Under the pieces are notes generated by a model that saw only the letters and a list, made by a program, of their open reading frames with translations, did no database searches and was not told the DNA's origin. From NCBI GenBank assembly GCA_021809435.1, contig JAKBAD010000003.1:170366-234365 (forward strand): a stretch of DNA of 64,000 nucleotides. Direction: 5' to 3'. This DNA is from Pseudomonadota bacterium. GTDB taxonomy: Bacteria > Pseudomonadota > Alphaproteobacteria > Acetobacterales > Acetobacteraceae. Positions 7,328 through 17,114 of this stretch are shown in pieces. The position numbers and the translations under genes are program-made. Each line of letters begins with the position of its first letter. The first letter of the stretch is position 1.

Positions 7328-10240
7328 TCAGCGGCGCCACCAGCCGGTCTTTTTGGTGTTGGGCGCGGCGTCCTGGCCGCCAATCACAATCGGTTTCACC
7401 GCCGGTTCGGGCTTGGCGGCCGGCTCCGGCGCGCTGGCCTCGGGCAGGGGAGGCTGAGTGGCCTCGGGCGCGGGTTCAGCTTGGGCAAAAGCCGGCGCCT
7501 CGGCAACCGGGGAAATGGGCGCCACCGGCGCGGGCTCGGGTTCGGCCGCCAGGGGCGGGGGCTCGGCAACGGCCGGTTCGGGCGCCGGGGCGGCGCTGCG
7601 CGCGGCCCGCCGGCGGGCGCGGGTTTCGGCTTCGCGCTGCTCCGCCACCTCAAAAATATCGGCGATGTCGGTGAACAGCGGCACCTCGGCGGCGGCCGGG
7701 GCTTCAGCCTCGGCCTCGCCTTCACCGGCGGTCCGGCGGCGGCGGCCGCCGCGCGTGCGGCGGCGCTTGGGCGCGGCTTCGGCGGGTTCGGCCGGCGCTT
7801 CGGCCAGTGTCAACTCGGCGGGCTCTTCTGGCAGGGCGGGCTCGGGCTCATCGGCCGGGGCGCCCAGTGCGGCTTCCAGCACCAAATCGATCTCGGAAGG
7901 CTGGTCCTCGGCCGCCACGGGCATGGCGGGCGCTGCCTCGGTCTCGGGCTCGGCTTCGGTGCCTTCCGGTGTCTCACCGTTGCGCTCGTCGCGGCGCTTG
8001 CCGCGGCGGCGGCGGCGGCGCTTGCCGCGCTCGGCCTTGTCCTCGCCATTGGCCTCGGTGGCGCTGTCTTCCGTCTCGCCCTCGGTCTCGGGCAGGTCTG
8101 CGGCCTCGTCCTCGTCAAAATTCTCAACCACGGGGGCGGCGAGTTGGCGCTCGGGCCGCACGGGTTGAGGCATGGGCTGCACGGTTTGGGCGCGCAGCCG
8201 CTCAATGCGGAAATTCGTACCCGTCATGCCGGCGTCGGGCACAAAAATCACACGCATCGCATAGCGCGCCTCGATCACCGAGAGCCGCTCGCGCTTGTGA
8301 TTGAACAAATAGAAGGCGATCTCGGGCGGCAGGGTCACCGAGATTTCAGCGGCGCGGAATTTCGCCCCCTCATCCTCGATGGCGCGCAGAATATGCAAGG
8401 CCGCGCTTTCGGGGCTGCGGATATGGCCCATGCCGCCGCAATGCGGGCAGGTGATCAGCGAGGCCTCGGTGAGCGAGGGGCGCAGCCGCTGGCGCGACAT
8501 TTCCATCAGCCCGAAATGCGAGATGCTGCCAACCTGAATGCGCGCGCGGTCGTTCTTCAGCGCCTCTTTCAGCCGCCGCTCAACCGCCTGGTTGTTCTTG
8601 CGGCTTTCCATGTCGATGAAGTCGATCACGATCAGCCCGGCCAGGTCGCGCATGCGCAGCTGCTTGGCCACTTCCTCGGCGGCTTCGAGGTTGGTGCGCA
8701 GCGCCGTGTCCTCGATGCTGCGCTCGCGCGTCGAGCGGCCGGAATTGACGTCGATGGCGACCAGCGCCTCGGTCTGGTTGATGACGATATAGCCGCCCGA
8801 GCGCAGCTGCACCACCGGGCTTAGCATGGCGTCGAGTTGCGCCTCGACCTGATAGCGCGAGAAGAGCGGCTGGCCCTCGCCCCATCCCTGCACCTTGCGG
8901 GCGTGGCTGGGCATGAGCATGCGCATGAAATCATGCGCGGCCTTGAAGCCCTCCTGGCCATCGACCAGGATTTCCTCGATATCGCGGGTATAGACATCGC
9001 GGATCGCGCGCTTGATCAGGCTGGCTTCTTCATAAATCAGCGCCGGAGCGGTCGAATCCATGGTGCGGTCGCGAATATCGTCCCACAGCCGGAGCAGATA
9101 TTCGCAATCGCGCTTGATCTCGGGTTTGGGCCGGTTGGCGCCCGCCGTGCGCACGATTAGCCCCATGCCCTGGGGCACGTCGAGTTCGGCCATGGCCTCT
9201 TTCAGGCGGCGGCGGTCGGCTTGCGAGGTGATCTTGCGCGAAACCCCGCCCCCGGTGGGCGAGTTGGGCATGAGCACCGAGAAACGCCCGGCCAGCGACA
9301 GATAAGTGGTGAGCGCCGCGCCTTTGTTGCCGCGCTCCTCCTTCACCACCTGCACCAGCATGATCTGGCGGCGGTGAATCACGTCCTGGATCTTGTAATT
9401 ACGCAGGAAACGCTGGCGCAGGCGGCGCTCGCGGGCTTCCGCGGCGTCATCGCCATCGCCGCCAATCTGTTCGGGCGCGGGCGGCTCGGCGTCGAATTCA
9501 CCGCCCAGCGTCTCCACGGCCTCGGGGCTCTCCCCCGCCGCCTCGGCGGCCATTTCCCCGCCGGCCTCCTCAGCCGCGCGTTCGGCGGGCATCGCCTCGG
9601 CCTCTCGGGCATCGGCCGGGGCTTCGGGGTCGGGGGCGAAATCGGTCTCGCCCTCGAGCGCGGGGGCGGCTTCGGCGAGCGCCTCGGCGATGCCGGTCTC
9701 GGCGGGGGCGGTCAGCGGCTCGTCATCGCCCGGGGGCGGCGCCGAGATGATGGCGATGGGGCGGACGGCCAGGGCCTGGGCGGCGGGCTCGGCGCCGTCA
9801 TCGGGCGATGACGAGCCGTTCGCCTCGGCCTCGGGGGGCAGATCGTCCTCGGTCGGCTCTTGCGTCTTGGCCTCGGCCTTGCGGGCGCGGGCGGCCTCGC
9901 GCGCGCTGCGCGCGGCATCCGCCGCCTCTTCCTCGCGCCGTGCCTCTTCCTCGGCCTCGGCCTGCAGGGCAATCAGCTTCTCGCGGTCGGCGACCGGAAT
10001 CTGGTAATAATCGGGGTGGATTTCGCCAAACGCCAGGAAGCCGTGGCGGTTGCCGCCATACTCCACAAACGCCGCCTGCAGGCTGGGTTCTACGCGGATA
10101 ACCTTGGCGAGATAGATATTGCCCTTGATTTGCTTGCGGCTGACGGTCTCGACGTCAAAATCTTCCAGGCGGTTACCATCCAGCACGACCACGCGGGTTT
10201 CTTCCGCGTGGCTGGCGTCGATCAACATTTTTTTGGTCAT
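7328..10240 (-). CDS. rne: Ribonuclease E
   Basis: Central endoribonuclease for mRNA decay and rRNA/tRNA maturation. It has 970 residues. The N-terminus MTKKMLIDASHAEETR leads into an S1 domain interrupted by an Ala/Glu-rich acidic insertion at about 95-280. After FLRNYKIQDVIHRRQIMLVQVVKEERGNKGAALTTY comes the RNase H-like/DNase I-like core with EALVAIDVNSG (catalytic Asp), then the Zn-link CPHCGGMGH and the small domain. From about residue 690 the tail is Pro/Ala/Glu-rich with basic RRRRRRGKRR and RRRTRGGRRRR patches, the degradosome scaffold type. A leader of about 370 bp precedes the start, which could support autoregulation as known for rne (inference). Confidence 0.96.
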   Translation of the reverse strand: MTKKMLIDASHAEETRVVVLDGNRLEDFDVETVSRKQIKGNIYLAKVIRVEPSLQAAFVEYGGNRHGFLAFGEIHPDYYQIPVADREKLIALQAEAEEEARREEEAADAARSAREAARARKAEAKTQEPTEDDLPPEAEANGSSSPDDGAEPAAQALAVRPIAIISAPPPGDDEPLTAPAETGIAEALAEAAPALEGETDFAPDPEAPADAREAEAMPAERAAEEAGGEMAAEAAGESPEAVETLGGEFDAEPPAPEQIGGDGDDAAEARERRLRQRFLRNYKIQDVIHRRQIMLVQVVKEERGNKGAALTTYLSLAGRFSVLMPNSPTGGGVSRKITSQADRRRLKEAMAELDVPQGMGLIVRTAGANRPKPEIKRDCEYLLRLWDDIRDRTMDSTAPALIYEEASLIKRAIRDVYTRDIEEILVDGQEGFKAAHDFMRMLMPSHARKVQGWGEGQPLFSRYQVEAQLDAMLSPVVQLRSGGYIVINQTEALVAIDVNSGRSTRERSIEDTALRTNLEAAEEVAKQLRMRDLAGLIVIDFIDMESRKNNQAVERRLKEALKNDRARIQVGSISHFGLMEMSRQRLRPSLTEASLITCPHCGGMGHIRSPESAALHILRAIEDEGAKFRAAEISVTLPPEIAFYLFNHKRERLSVIEARYAMRVIFVPDAGMTGTNFRIERLRAQTVQPMPQPVRPERQLAAPVVENFDEDEAADLPETEGETEDSATEANGEDKAERGKRRRRRRGKRRDERNGETPEGTEAEPETEAAPAMPVAAEDQPSEIDLVLEAALGAPADEPEPALPEEPAELTLAEAPAEPAEAAPKRRRTRGGRRRRTAGEGEAEAEAPAAAEVPLFTDIADIFEVAEQREAETRARRRAARSAAPAPEPAVAEPPPLAAEPEPAPVAPISPVAEAPAFAQAEPAPEATQPPLPEASAPEPAAKPEPAVKPIVIGGQDAAPNTKKTGWWRR

Positions 10241-10614
10241 GAAAACTCCGGGGCGCGCGCATGGGTCCGGCCCGGCCCAAAAGGCTCGAGAGGCGGGCGC
10301 TCAGCGCGCGAATATGAGAAAAAGAGTGAAAGCGACCGAAACCGCGCCGGGCATCATCCGAAACCAACCAGGGAAAAGCCAACGGCAACGCGATCATGGG
10401 TCCTTGAACTTGCCGGCCCAGAGGCCAGCCGAAAACGGTGGAGATGCCGGCCAGAAAGGCCGGCTGGAGCGGTCTTGTTTGTGAGGGTCAGGACTTTGCC
10501 AGCCGCCGGTCAGGGACAGCCCGCGCCAAGCGCCATGAACCTGTAATCGTAGATGACCCAAAACCCCCCATCCTGCAAGGGGGTTGTTCGCCCAGCCCGT
10601 GGGGCGGGGCGCCG
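10241..10614 (-). other. Long leader/intergenic region upstream of rne
   Basis: No protein gene or tRNA is visible here. The rne-proximal part is rich in short GC hairpins, for example GCCGGCC...GGCCGGC around 10446-10465. The far end holds the terminator of the glycosyltransferase gene. I could not place a convincing promoter by eye. Confidence 0.4.
10562..10585 (-). terminator. Probable terminator of the GT2 gene
   Basis: On the minus strand AACCCCC pairs with GGGGGTT around a loop of about 10 bases, followed by TTTGGG. It lies 30 bp after the glycosyltransferase stop. The U-tract is short, so confidence is moderate. Confidence 0.55.
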
Positions 10615-11451
10615 CTAAAAGAACAAAAACCCCTCAGATTGATAGGGCACGGCCAGCCCCCGCTCCTGAACGGCCAGGCGCATTTCGGTTATGAACTCCA
10701 GCCGTTGGGGATCGTTTCGCCAGGGCGGGCGGTAGGTATGGGCGCGTTCGGCGATGATCTGGCGCCAGATCGTCGCATTGGCCGCGACATCCGCGGCCGA
10801 CCCCGAGGAGGTGCCCGCCAGCAGGCGGATCCCGCCGGAGATCACATAATAATAATGTGCCGGCTCCCGCGCGCCCTCGCGGATGATCCCGCCAAACCCG
10901 TTGCGCAAAAAGCGGTTCGTGAACTCGGTATGTTCATGCCCATAGCGGCCAAAGCGCGTGTCCATATACCCGACCAGGCTCCACGGGTAGCGGCTGAAGG
11001 CGATACAAGACCCCAAAAGCCGCCCCACGGCCCCGGGTTTGGCGGCGGTGCAGGCGGCGGCCTCAACCCCCGGCACCAGCCCCGGCGCGATGAAATTCAC
11101 ATGCCCCCAGCGCAGGGCGCCCTCCACCCAGCGGGCCTGCCAGGCGGGCTCTTCGGGTAGCATGTCGTCATCGAGCAGGATGGCGACGTCGCAGCCTCTC
11201 AGGGCCATGAGATAGAAAATGCCGCGATTCTTGTTCCAGGCAATGCCCCGATTGACCCCCGCGATAACGGCCTCGCCCAAATCACGCAGGGTCTGGGGCG
11301 TGCCGTCGGTTGAGCCATCGTCACAAATGACCAGCTCATAGGCGCCGGAAGTGAACCGCCGTATATGCTCGATCTGCCGGCACACCTGCTCCCGGCGGTT
11401 ATAGGTGGTGATGGCGATGCCAACCCGGAGGAGATGGTCGGTGGCGGGCAT
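10615..11451 (-). CDS. Family 2 glycosyltransferase
   Basis: A 278-residue GT-A fold enzyme. It opens with VGIAITTYNRREQV, then ELVICDDGSTDGT (nucleotide binding) and the metal-binding DDDM in VAILLDDDMLPEE. A C-terminal stretch RYGHEHTEF resembles the acceptor-side motif of these enzymes. There is no transmembrane helix, so it is cytoplasmic. Acceptor and sugar cannot be deduced; it stands alone between rne and the divergent glcB. The start at ATG 11451 removes a 31-residue unlikely extension. Confidence 0.85.
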   Translation of the reverse strand: MPATDHLLRVGIAITTYNRREQVCRQIEHIRRFTSGAYELVICDDGSTDGTPQTLRDLGEAVIAGVNRGIAWNKNRGIFYLMALRGCDVAILLDDDMLPEEPAWQARWVEGALRWGHVNFIAPGLVPGVEAAACTAAKPGAVGRLLGSCIAFSRYPWSLVGYMDTRFGRYGHEHTEFTNRFLRNGFGGIIREGAREPAHYYYVISGGIRLLAGTSSGSAADVAANATIWRQIIAERAHTYRPPWRNDPQRLEFITEMRLAVQERGLAVPYQSEGFLFF

Positions 11452-11524
11452 GGGCGGGCCTTGTGATGTCGGCACCGTTTCTAAAGGCCCGTCAGGGGCG
11501 GAGCAAGTTGCCGCGCGCGGGGTT

Positions 11525-11589
11525 TTGTAAAACAGCGCCGCCAAACAATGTAAAAACTTTTACATATTTTCAAGCGCGGCTTGTAAAAC
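11525..11589. promoter_or_regulatory. Cluster of TGTAAAA operator-like sites before glcB
   Basis: The GT2/glcB divergent gap contains a palindrome with 7-base arms, TGTAAAA-AC-TTTTACA (11549-11564). It is flanked by two copies of TTGTAAAAC (11525-11533, itself within GTTTTGTAAAAC, and 11581-11589). This looks like binding sites for a transcription factor controlling glcB; the factor is unknown. Confidence 0.45.
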
Positions 11590-11687
11590 CCTCTCCAAGC
11601 AGGGGCGCAGCTGTGCCATAGCCGCCCACATATTGCCGTCCCATGCTGCTCTGCGGCACAAAGGCGGCAAAACACAAGGAGATCAGA

Positions 11688-13844
11688 ATGAGCCTGTCCA
11701 GAATCGAGACCCATGGCCTCTCAGTCGCGGCCAGCCTGTATGAGTTCGTGAACGACAAGGCACTGCCGGGGACCGGCGTTGAGCCGGCCGCGTTCTGGGC
11801 CGGGTTTGCGGCGCTGGTGGCGAAATTCTCGGCCACCAACGCGGCCCTGCTGGCGCGCCGCGACGAGATCCAGGCCAAGCTCGATTATTACATGGGCGTG
11901 CGCAAGGGCATGGAATTCGATGCCCCGGCCTACGAGGCGTATCTGCGCGAGATCGGCTATATCGTGCCCGAACCCGCGCCCTTCACCGTCGATACCGCCA
12001 ATGTCGATGATGAAATCGCCCATATCGCCGGGCCGCAGCTGGTCGTGCCGGTCTCCAATGCCCGCTACGCGCTCAACGCGGCCAATGCCCGCTGGGGCAG
12101 CCTCTATGATGCGCTCTACGGCACCGACGCCCTGCCCGACGAAGGTGAAATCGCGCGCGGCAAGGGCTTCAACGCCAAGCGCGCCGATGCCGTTATCGCC
12201 CGCGGCCGCGCCTTCCTCGATGCCCATTTCCCGCTCAGCACCGGCTCGCACGCCGATGCGCTGAGCTATAAGGTGCATAACGGCCATCTGGCCGTGGTGC
12301 TGCATTCGGGCGAGGTGGGGTTGAAACAGGGCGCCCAGTTCGCGGGCTACACGGGCGAGGCCCAGGCCCCCAAGAGCGTGCTGCTCAAGAACCATAATCT
12401 GCATGCCGACATCATCCTCGACCCCACCCACCCGATCGGCAAGGCCGACACGGCCGGCATCGCCGACATTATCCTCGAATCCGCCATCAGCACGATCATG
12501 GATTGCGAAGACTCGGTGGCCGCGGTGGATGCCGAGGACAAGGTGCAGGTGTATGGCAACTGGCTGGGCCTGATGCAGGGCACGCTGACCGCGCCGGTCG
12601 AGAAGAACGGCAAGGTGTTTGAGCGCGCGCTCAACCCCGACCGCGTTTACACCGCGCCTGATGGGTCCACGCTCACGCTTCATGGCCGCTCGCTGCTGCT
12701 GGTGCGCAATGTCGGCCACCACATGCTCACCGACATCATCACCCTGAACGGCCAAGAGGTGCCCGAGACGGTGGTGGATGCCGCGATCACCTCATTGATC
12801 GCCATGCACGACCTCAAGGCGCGGCGCAATTCGCGCGCCGGCTCGGTCTATATCGTCAAGCCCAAGCTGCATGGGCCCGAGGAAGTGGCCAATGCGGTGG
12901 CGCTGTTCGGCGCGGTCGAGGCGCTGCTCGGCCTGCCGGCCAACACGCTCAAAATGGGCATCATGGATGAGGAGCGCCGCACCTCGGTCAACCTCAAAGC
13001 CTGCATCGCGGCGGCCAAATCGCGCGTGGTGTTCATCAATACCGGCTTCCTCGACCGCACGGGCGATGAGATCCACACCTCCTTCGTGGCCGGGCCGTTC
13101 ATCCGCAAGAACGACATCAAGACCCAGCCCTGGATCAAATCCTACGAAGACCGCAATGTCGATTTCGGCCTGGAATGCGGGCTTCAGGGCCGCGCCCAGA
13201 TCGGCAAGGGCATGTGGGCCGCGCCCGACCTGATGGCCGCCATGCTCGAGCAGAAGGTGGGCCACCCCAAGGCCGGCGCCAACACCGCCTGGGTGCCCTC
13301 GCCCACCGCCGCCACGCTGCACGCCCTGCATTACCATATGGTCGATGTCTTCGCCCGCCAGGAGGAGCTGAAGCATCGCGCCCCGGCCAAATTGTCCGAC
13401 CTGCTGACCATTCCACTCAGCCAGGGCGTCAACTGGGCGCCAGAGGAAATCCAGCAGGAGCTCGACAATAACGCCCAAGGGCTGCTGGGCTATGTGGTGC
13501 GCTGGGTGGACCAGGGCGTGGGCTGCTCGAAAGTCCCCGACATTCACGATGTCGGGCTGATGGAAGACCGCGCGACGCTGCGTATTTCCTCCCAGCACAT
13601 CGCCAACTGGCTGTTCCACGGGGTGGTGACCAAGGAACAGGTCGAGGAAACGCTGGCCCGCATGGCGCTGGTGGTGGACCGCCAGAATGAGGGCGATCCG
13701 GCCTACCGTAAACTCTCCGAGAACCCGAACGGCCCGGCCTTCCAGGCCGCGCGCGATCTGGTGTTCGAGGGCCGCACCCAGCCCAACGGCTATACCGAGT
13801 TCATCCTCACCCGCCGCCGCCGCGAGGCCAAGGCTCAAGGCTGA
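11688..13844 (+). CDS. glcB: Malate synthase G
   Basis: Condenses glyoxylate with acetyl-CoA to malate, feeding glycolate/glyoxylate carbon into the TCA cycle. The 718 residues match the G isoform (about 723). Characteristic segments are [17 protein letters not shown], the catalytic-loop motif [30 protein letters not shown] with Mg ligands, and [18 protein letters not shown] 11688 is chosen because AAGGAG lies 6 bp upstream and [13 protein letters not shown] is the family N-terminus. No isocitrate lyase or glycolate oxidase is nearby. Confidence 0.97.
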   Translation: MSLSRIETHGLSVAASLYEFVNDKALPGTGVEPAAFWAGFAALVAKFSATNAALLARRDEIQAKLDYYMGVRKGMEFDAPAYEAYLREIGYIVPEPAPFTVDTANVDDEIAHIAGPQLVVPVSNARYALNAANARWGSLYDALYGTDALPDEGEIARGKGFNAKRADAVIARGRAFLDAHFPLSTGSHADALSYKVHNGHLAVVLHSGEVGLKQGAQFAGYTGEAQAPKSVLLKNHNLHADIILDPTHPIGKADTAGIADIILESAISTIMDCEDSVAAVDAEDKVQVYGNWLGLMQGTLTAPVEKNGKVFERALNPDRVYTAPDGSTLTLHGRSLLLVRNVGHHMLTDIITLNGQEVPETVVDAAITSLIAMHDLKARRNSRAGSVYIVKPKLHGPEEVANAVALFGAVEALLGLPANTLKMGIMDEERRTSVNLKACIAAAKSRVVFINTGFLDRTGDEIHTSFVAGPFIRKNDIKTQPWIKSYEDRNVDFGLECGLQGRAQIGKGMWAAPDLMAAMLEQKVGHPKAGANTAWVPSPTAATLHALHYHMVDVFARQEELKHRAPAKLSDLLTIPLSQGVNWAPEEIQQELDNNAQGLLGYVVRWVDQGVGCSKVPDIHDVGLMEDRATLRISSQHIANWLFHGVVTKEQVEETLARMALVVDRQNEGDPAYRKLSENPNGPAFQAARDLVFEGRTQPNGYTEFILTRRRREAKAQG

Positions 13845-13850
13845 ACCCGC

Positions 13851-13880
13851 AAAAGGCGCCCCGCAATGGGCGCCTTTTTT
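13851..13880. terminator. Bidirectional terminator, glcB / MFS gene
   Basis: GGCGCCC (13855-13861) pairs with GGGCGCC (13868-13874) and is flanked by AAAA and TTTTTT. It lies between the glcB stop and the convergent MFS stop at 13879. Confidence 0.88.
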
Positions 13881-15258
13881 ATGTCCGGTGGCCGCTCACA
13901 TGGGCTCCGGCAGTGGGCGGCAGCCGCAGGCTGCCCAGTGTGCCCACCAGCGCCAGACCGCCGGTCAACACCAGCGCGATGCGGAAATCTCCGGCGCTTG
14001 GGCTGGCCTCGCCGCCCAGCGCGCGCACCATGTTCAGGCACAGCGCGCCAAAGGCCGGGCCAAACCCCAGCCCCATCTGCGCCGCCAGCGCGCCCAGCGC
14101 GTTGGCGGCGGGAATTTCCTCCTGCGGCACATCGGCGAATTGCAGCGTGTTGAGGCAGGTGAACTGCATCGAGCGCGTGAGCCCGCCCAGAAACAGCAAT
14201 GGCACCATCACGGCCAGTGGCGTGGCGGGGGTGAACACCGCGCACCCCGCCAGCGAGGCCGAGGCAAGGACGCCATTGACCAGCATCAGGTTACGGAAGC
14301 CGAAGGTGCGCAGCAGCCGGGTGGTGGCGGTTTTCATGAGCAGATTGCCGGCGAACAAGGCCAGCAGCAGCAGGCCCGACTGATCGGGCCGGTAGCCGAG
14401 CCCGAGCTGGAAGAACAAGGGCAGCAAAAACGGCGCGCTGTTGATGGAGATGCGCATCCAGCTGCCATCGAGGGTGGAGACGCTGAAACACACATGGCGC
14501 AGGGCCGAGATATCGAGCAGCGGTTCGCGCGCGCGGCGGCTATGGCCGAGCAGCGCCCAGCCAAACAGCAATGTGCCCCCCAGCGCCGCCGCCGTGCCGG
14601 GCCAGGAGGTGCCGATCAGATCCGAGCCGCCAACCAGACATAACAGTGTAAGCGCCAGCAGTGCCAGGCCCGGCGCATCGAACCGTCGCGCGGCGGCCGG
14701 GCTGTGGGCGGGCATCAGCTTAAGCGCCAGCCCAAACCCCGCCAGCCCGAGCGGGATGTTGATGTAGAAAATCCACCGCCAATCGGCATGGGTGACGATA
14801 AATCCCCCCAGCGCCGGGCCAATGACCGGCGCCACCAGCCCCGGCCACACAATGGTGCCAATGGCCTGCACCAGCCTGTCCTTGGGCGTGGCGCGCAGCA
14901 CCGCCTGGCGCCCGAGCGAGACCATGGCCCCGCCGCCCACCCCTTGCAGAATGCGCGCCAGCACGAAGCCGGTGAGCCCATCGCACAGCGAGCAGAGCAG
15001 CGAGGCCAGCGTGAACAGCGCGATGCCCGCGGCATAAACGCGCCGCAGCCCGTGGCGCTCGGCCGCCCAGCTGGCGGCGGGCAGCGCAATGGCGGCGGCC
15101 AGCAAATAGGCGGTGACCGCCAAATTCATGGCCACGGGCGTGGCGCCAAACACCTGCCCCATGCGCGGCAGCGCGGTGACGATGATCGTGCCGTCGAGAA
15201 ACTCCATGAACCCGGCGGCGGCGGCCAGGAAGATGATCATCCGCAAAGTCCTGTCCAC
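13879..15258 (-). CDS. MFS transporter, DHA2 (EmrB/QacA) family
   Basis: A 459-residue inner-membrane drug/proton antiporter of the 14-helix type. It has LDGTIIVTALPRM in helix 1 (motif D1 of DHA2), ARILQGVGGGAM (motif B region), VIGPALGGFI (motif C, antiporter) and DWRWIFYINIPLG, the hallmark between helices 6 and 7. GTG at 15258 is preceded by GGGAG; ATG 15240 is a shorter alternative. No MFP (EmrA) partner is next to it. The substrate is unknown. Confidence 0.92.
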   Translation of the reverse strand: MDRTLRMIIFLAAAAGFMEFLDGTIIVTALPRMGQVFGATPVAMNLAVTAYLLAAAIALPAASWAAERHGLRRVYAAGIALFTLASLLCSLCDGLTGFVLARILQGVGGGAMVSLGRQAVLRATPKDRLVQAIGTIVWPGLVAPVIGPALGGFIVTHADWRWIFYINIPLGLAGFGLALKLMPAHSPAAARRFDAPGLALLALTLLCLVGGSDLIGTSWPGTAAALGGTLLFGWALLGHSRRAREPLLDISALRHVCFSVSTLDGSWMRISINSAPFLLPLFFQLGLGYRPDQSGLLLLALFAGNLLMKTATTRLLRTFGFRNLMLVNGVLASASLAGCAVFTPATPLAVMVPLLFLGGLTRSMQFTCLNTLQFADVPQEEIPAANALGALAAQMGLGFGPAFGALCLNMVRALGGEASPSAGDFRIALVLTGGLALVGTLGSLRLPPTAGAHVSGHRT

Positions 15259-15381
15259 GCTGCCCGACTCCCTGGGGTGGTGGTCTGATATAGCGGGGGG
15301 TGGCGAGGCAAAGGAAGCGGCGGGGCGCGCCGCTTCGCGTTGGGCGGCTTAATTAAGTTCTAACCGCGGCGCGTTAACGAG

Positions 15382-15624
15382 ATGGGGCAGCAAAACAATA
15401 TCGGAGATACGCACTTGTCCGTTCCCGCCAAGACCGATCCGCGCTGGCAGCGCGCCTTGACCGGTGCCGAGCCCAAAGTCTCATCGCTGGCCACGCGCCT
15501 GCTCATCACCCGCTTGCGCGACGATGTACGCCGCGACCCCAAGAGCCTGGGGCCGAGCGTCGTCCAGCTTTATGATTTTTTCGTCGCCAACAGCTTCGCA
15601 TCGCGCGATCTCGCGGCCCTCTGA
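15382..15624 (+). CDS. Small hypothetical protein upstream of the FIST-like gene
   Basis: An 80-residue polar protein ending LYDFFVANSFASRDLAAL. It has no signal peptide, membrane helix or motif I recognise. It lies 14 bp ahead of the next gene on the same strand, and the sequence looks like normal coding usage, so it is probably translated and co-transcribed. A TTG at 15415 would give a 69-residue alternative. Confidence 0.55.
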   Translation: MGQQNNIGDTHLSVPAKTDPRWQRALTGAEPKVSSLATRLLITRLRDDVRRDPKSLGPSVVQLYDFFVANSFASRDLAAL

Positions 15625-15638
15625 CCCGGAGACCTTAC

Positions 15639-16640
15639 ATGAAAAACGAATTCCTCACGGTTAATCAGGCGGCCGCGCTCATCCATGAAGGTAAGGTGAT
15701 GCTGGTGGCCGGAGCCGCCGGCCTGCTCGCCGGCCTGCCGCGCGGGCGCTGGATCGGCGGCTCCACCCCCTATTTCATGACCAGCACGGGCGGCGTGAAG
15801 GACCGCGCCCATCTGTTCTGCACCATCATCGATGAGGCGGCGGATGCCCGCATCGAAACCATCGGCCCCGATGAGCTACCCCGCCTGACCGAAAACCGCT
15901 TCGAGAACGGGTTTTCCTATGTGCTGGTGCCGGCCTTCTCGGCGGTGCATCAGCGTTTCGCCCTTGAAGCCCCGGCGCTCGACGGGCTTTATAACCAGCC
16001 TGTGCTCGGCTGGGTCACCGGCGTTGATCTCGATGAGCTGGGCAAAACCGCCCCCGTGGCCGTAGATGGCCGCACCGGCGACGCCCATACCGACCGGCTG
16101 GTGGTGATGCGCGTGGCCCTGCCCGCCACGCAACAGGCCGAGCTCGACATCATCAACCTGTTCACCCAGGGCGAGGGGGATGAAATCACCTTCCCCGCCA
16201 CCGGCTTCTCGGCGGCTGAATGCCTCGTCAACGGCGCGCCCCGCAATTTCGCCGCCTACCTGCGCGAGGTGCAGGCCAACCAGGCCCTGCCGCTGGTCGC
16301 CAATTACGCTGGGGCGATGATCAACGTCTCCTTCCAGGCGGTGCATGACGAGCGGGTGGAATTTTACGCCCCCGTGGTGGCCGGGCGGCACTATCGGCTG
16401 GCCGCGCCGGTGGGCGATTACGCGGCGGCCTATGGCAGCCATTGCGGCGCGCAGGCGGGTGGCGCGGCGCTCTCGTTCAACTGCATCCTCAATTATCTCT
16501 ACGCCGCTCTGGAAGGTAAAATGACCGCCGGCTTCGTCGGGCCGGTCACGTTTGGCGAAATCGCTTATATTCTGCTCAACCAGACCCTCGTGCGTCTCGA
16601 TCTGGTCAGCGTGTCCGCCCTCGCCGAGGCCGGGGTGTAA
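15639..16640 (+). CDS. Conserved protein with FIST_C-like C-terminus
   Basis: 333 residues, soluble, not firmly assignable. The N-terminus (AAALIHEGKVMLVAGAAGLL) is followed by GRWIGGSTPYFMT. The C-terminal FNCILNYLYAALEG followed by GFVGPVTFGEIAYILLNQT resembles the end of FIST domains (GFYTYGEI...HNQT), a predicted small-ligand sensor fold. A FIST-derived sensor is therefore my best guess. No kinase or cyclase is adjacent; the 80-residue protein upstream is the only clear partner. Confidence 0.6.
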   Translation: MKNEFLTVNQAAALIHEGKVMLVAGAAGLLAGLPRGRWIGGSTPYFMTSTGGVKDRAHLFCTIIDEAADARIETIGPDELPRLTENRFENGFSYVLVPAFSAVHQRFALEAPALDGLYNQPVLGWVTGVDLDELGKTAPVAVDGRTGDAHTDRLVVMRVALPATQQAELDIINLFTQGEGDEITFPATGFSAAECLVNGAPRNFAAYLREVQANQALPLVANYAGAMINVSFQAVHDERVEFYAPVVAGRHYRLAAPVGDYAAAYGSHCGAQAGGAALSFNCILNYLYAALEGKMTAGFVGPVTFGEIAYILLNQTLVRLDLVSVSALAEAGV

Positions 16641-16648
16641 CACGCCCC

Positions 16649-17044
16649 TTATTCCGGGCGCGGGGTGTCGTCATCCTGCGCCTGGTTTTCCAGCACCTCG
16701 CCCACCTTGCTATGCAGCTCCAGGTGCAGCTGGTGAATCTCATTCATCAGCTGGCGCATCGAGTTCACCGTCTCCATCACCGCGTCATGCTGTTCCTTGG
16801 CCAGCTGGTCGGAAGACCGGGCGGCCAGAATCGTCCCCACCCCGATGAGCGGCAGCGCCACCAGCTGCAACACGCCCGAGCTGGCATATTGCACAAACGG
16901 CATGGTCGCCGGCCATTTCAGCGGCAACAGCGAAAACACCAGACACAGCCAGAAAAACCCCATGCTGGCGAACACCACATTGGCCCGCATGGCGATAAGA
17001 TCGTTGATCCGGCGCAGTTTTTCGTAAATCCGGCTGAAATTCAT
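16649..17044 (-). CDS. Small two-helix membrane protein
   Basis: 131 residues. Two hydrophobic segments (about 26-45 and 58-78) are followed by a long amphipathic, probably coiled-coil C-terminus (DQLAKEQHDAVMETVNSMRQ...). This layout resembles low-affinity iron or potassium-associated small membrane proteins, but I recognise no family. ATG 17044 is preceded by GGGAG at 6 bp spacing; a GTG at 17074 is possible. It follows another membrane-protein gene on the same strand. Confidence 0.75.
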   Translation of the reverse strand: MNFSRIYEKLRRINDLIAMRANVVFASMGFFWLCLVFSLLPLKWPATMPFVQYASSGVLQLVALPLIGVGTILAARSSDQLAKEQHDAVMETVNSMRQLMNEIHQLHLELHSKVGEVLENQAQDDDTPRPE

Positions 17045-17114
17045 CCGCAGCTCCCGCTCATGGTCTGAGGTCACTCCACTCAGTGCGCCATCAAACCATG
17101 TCGGCGGATTATTG

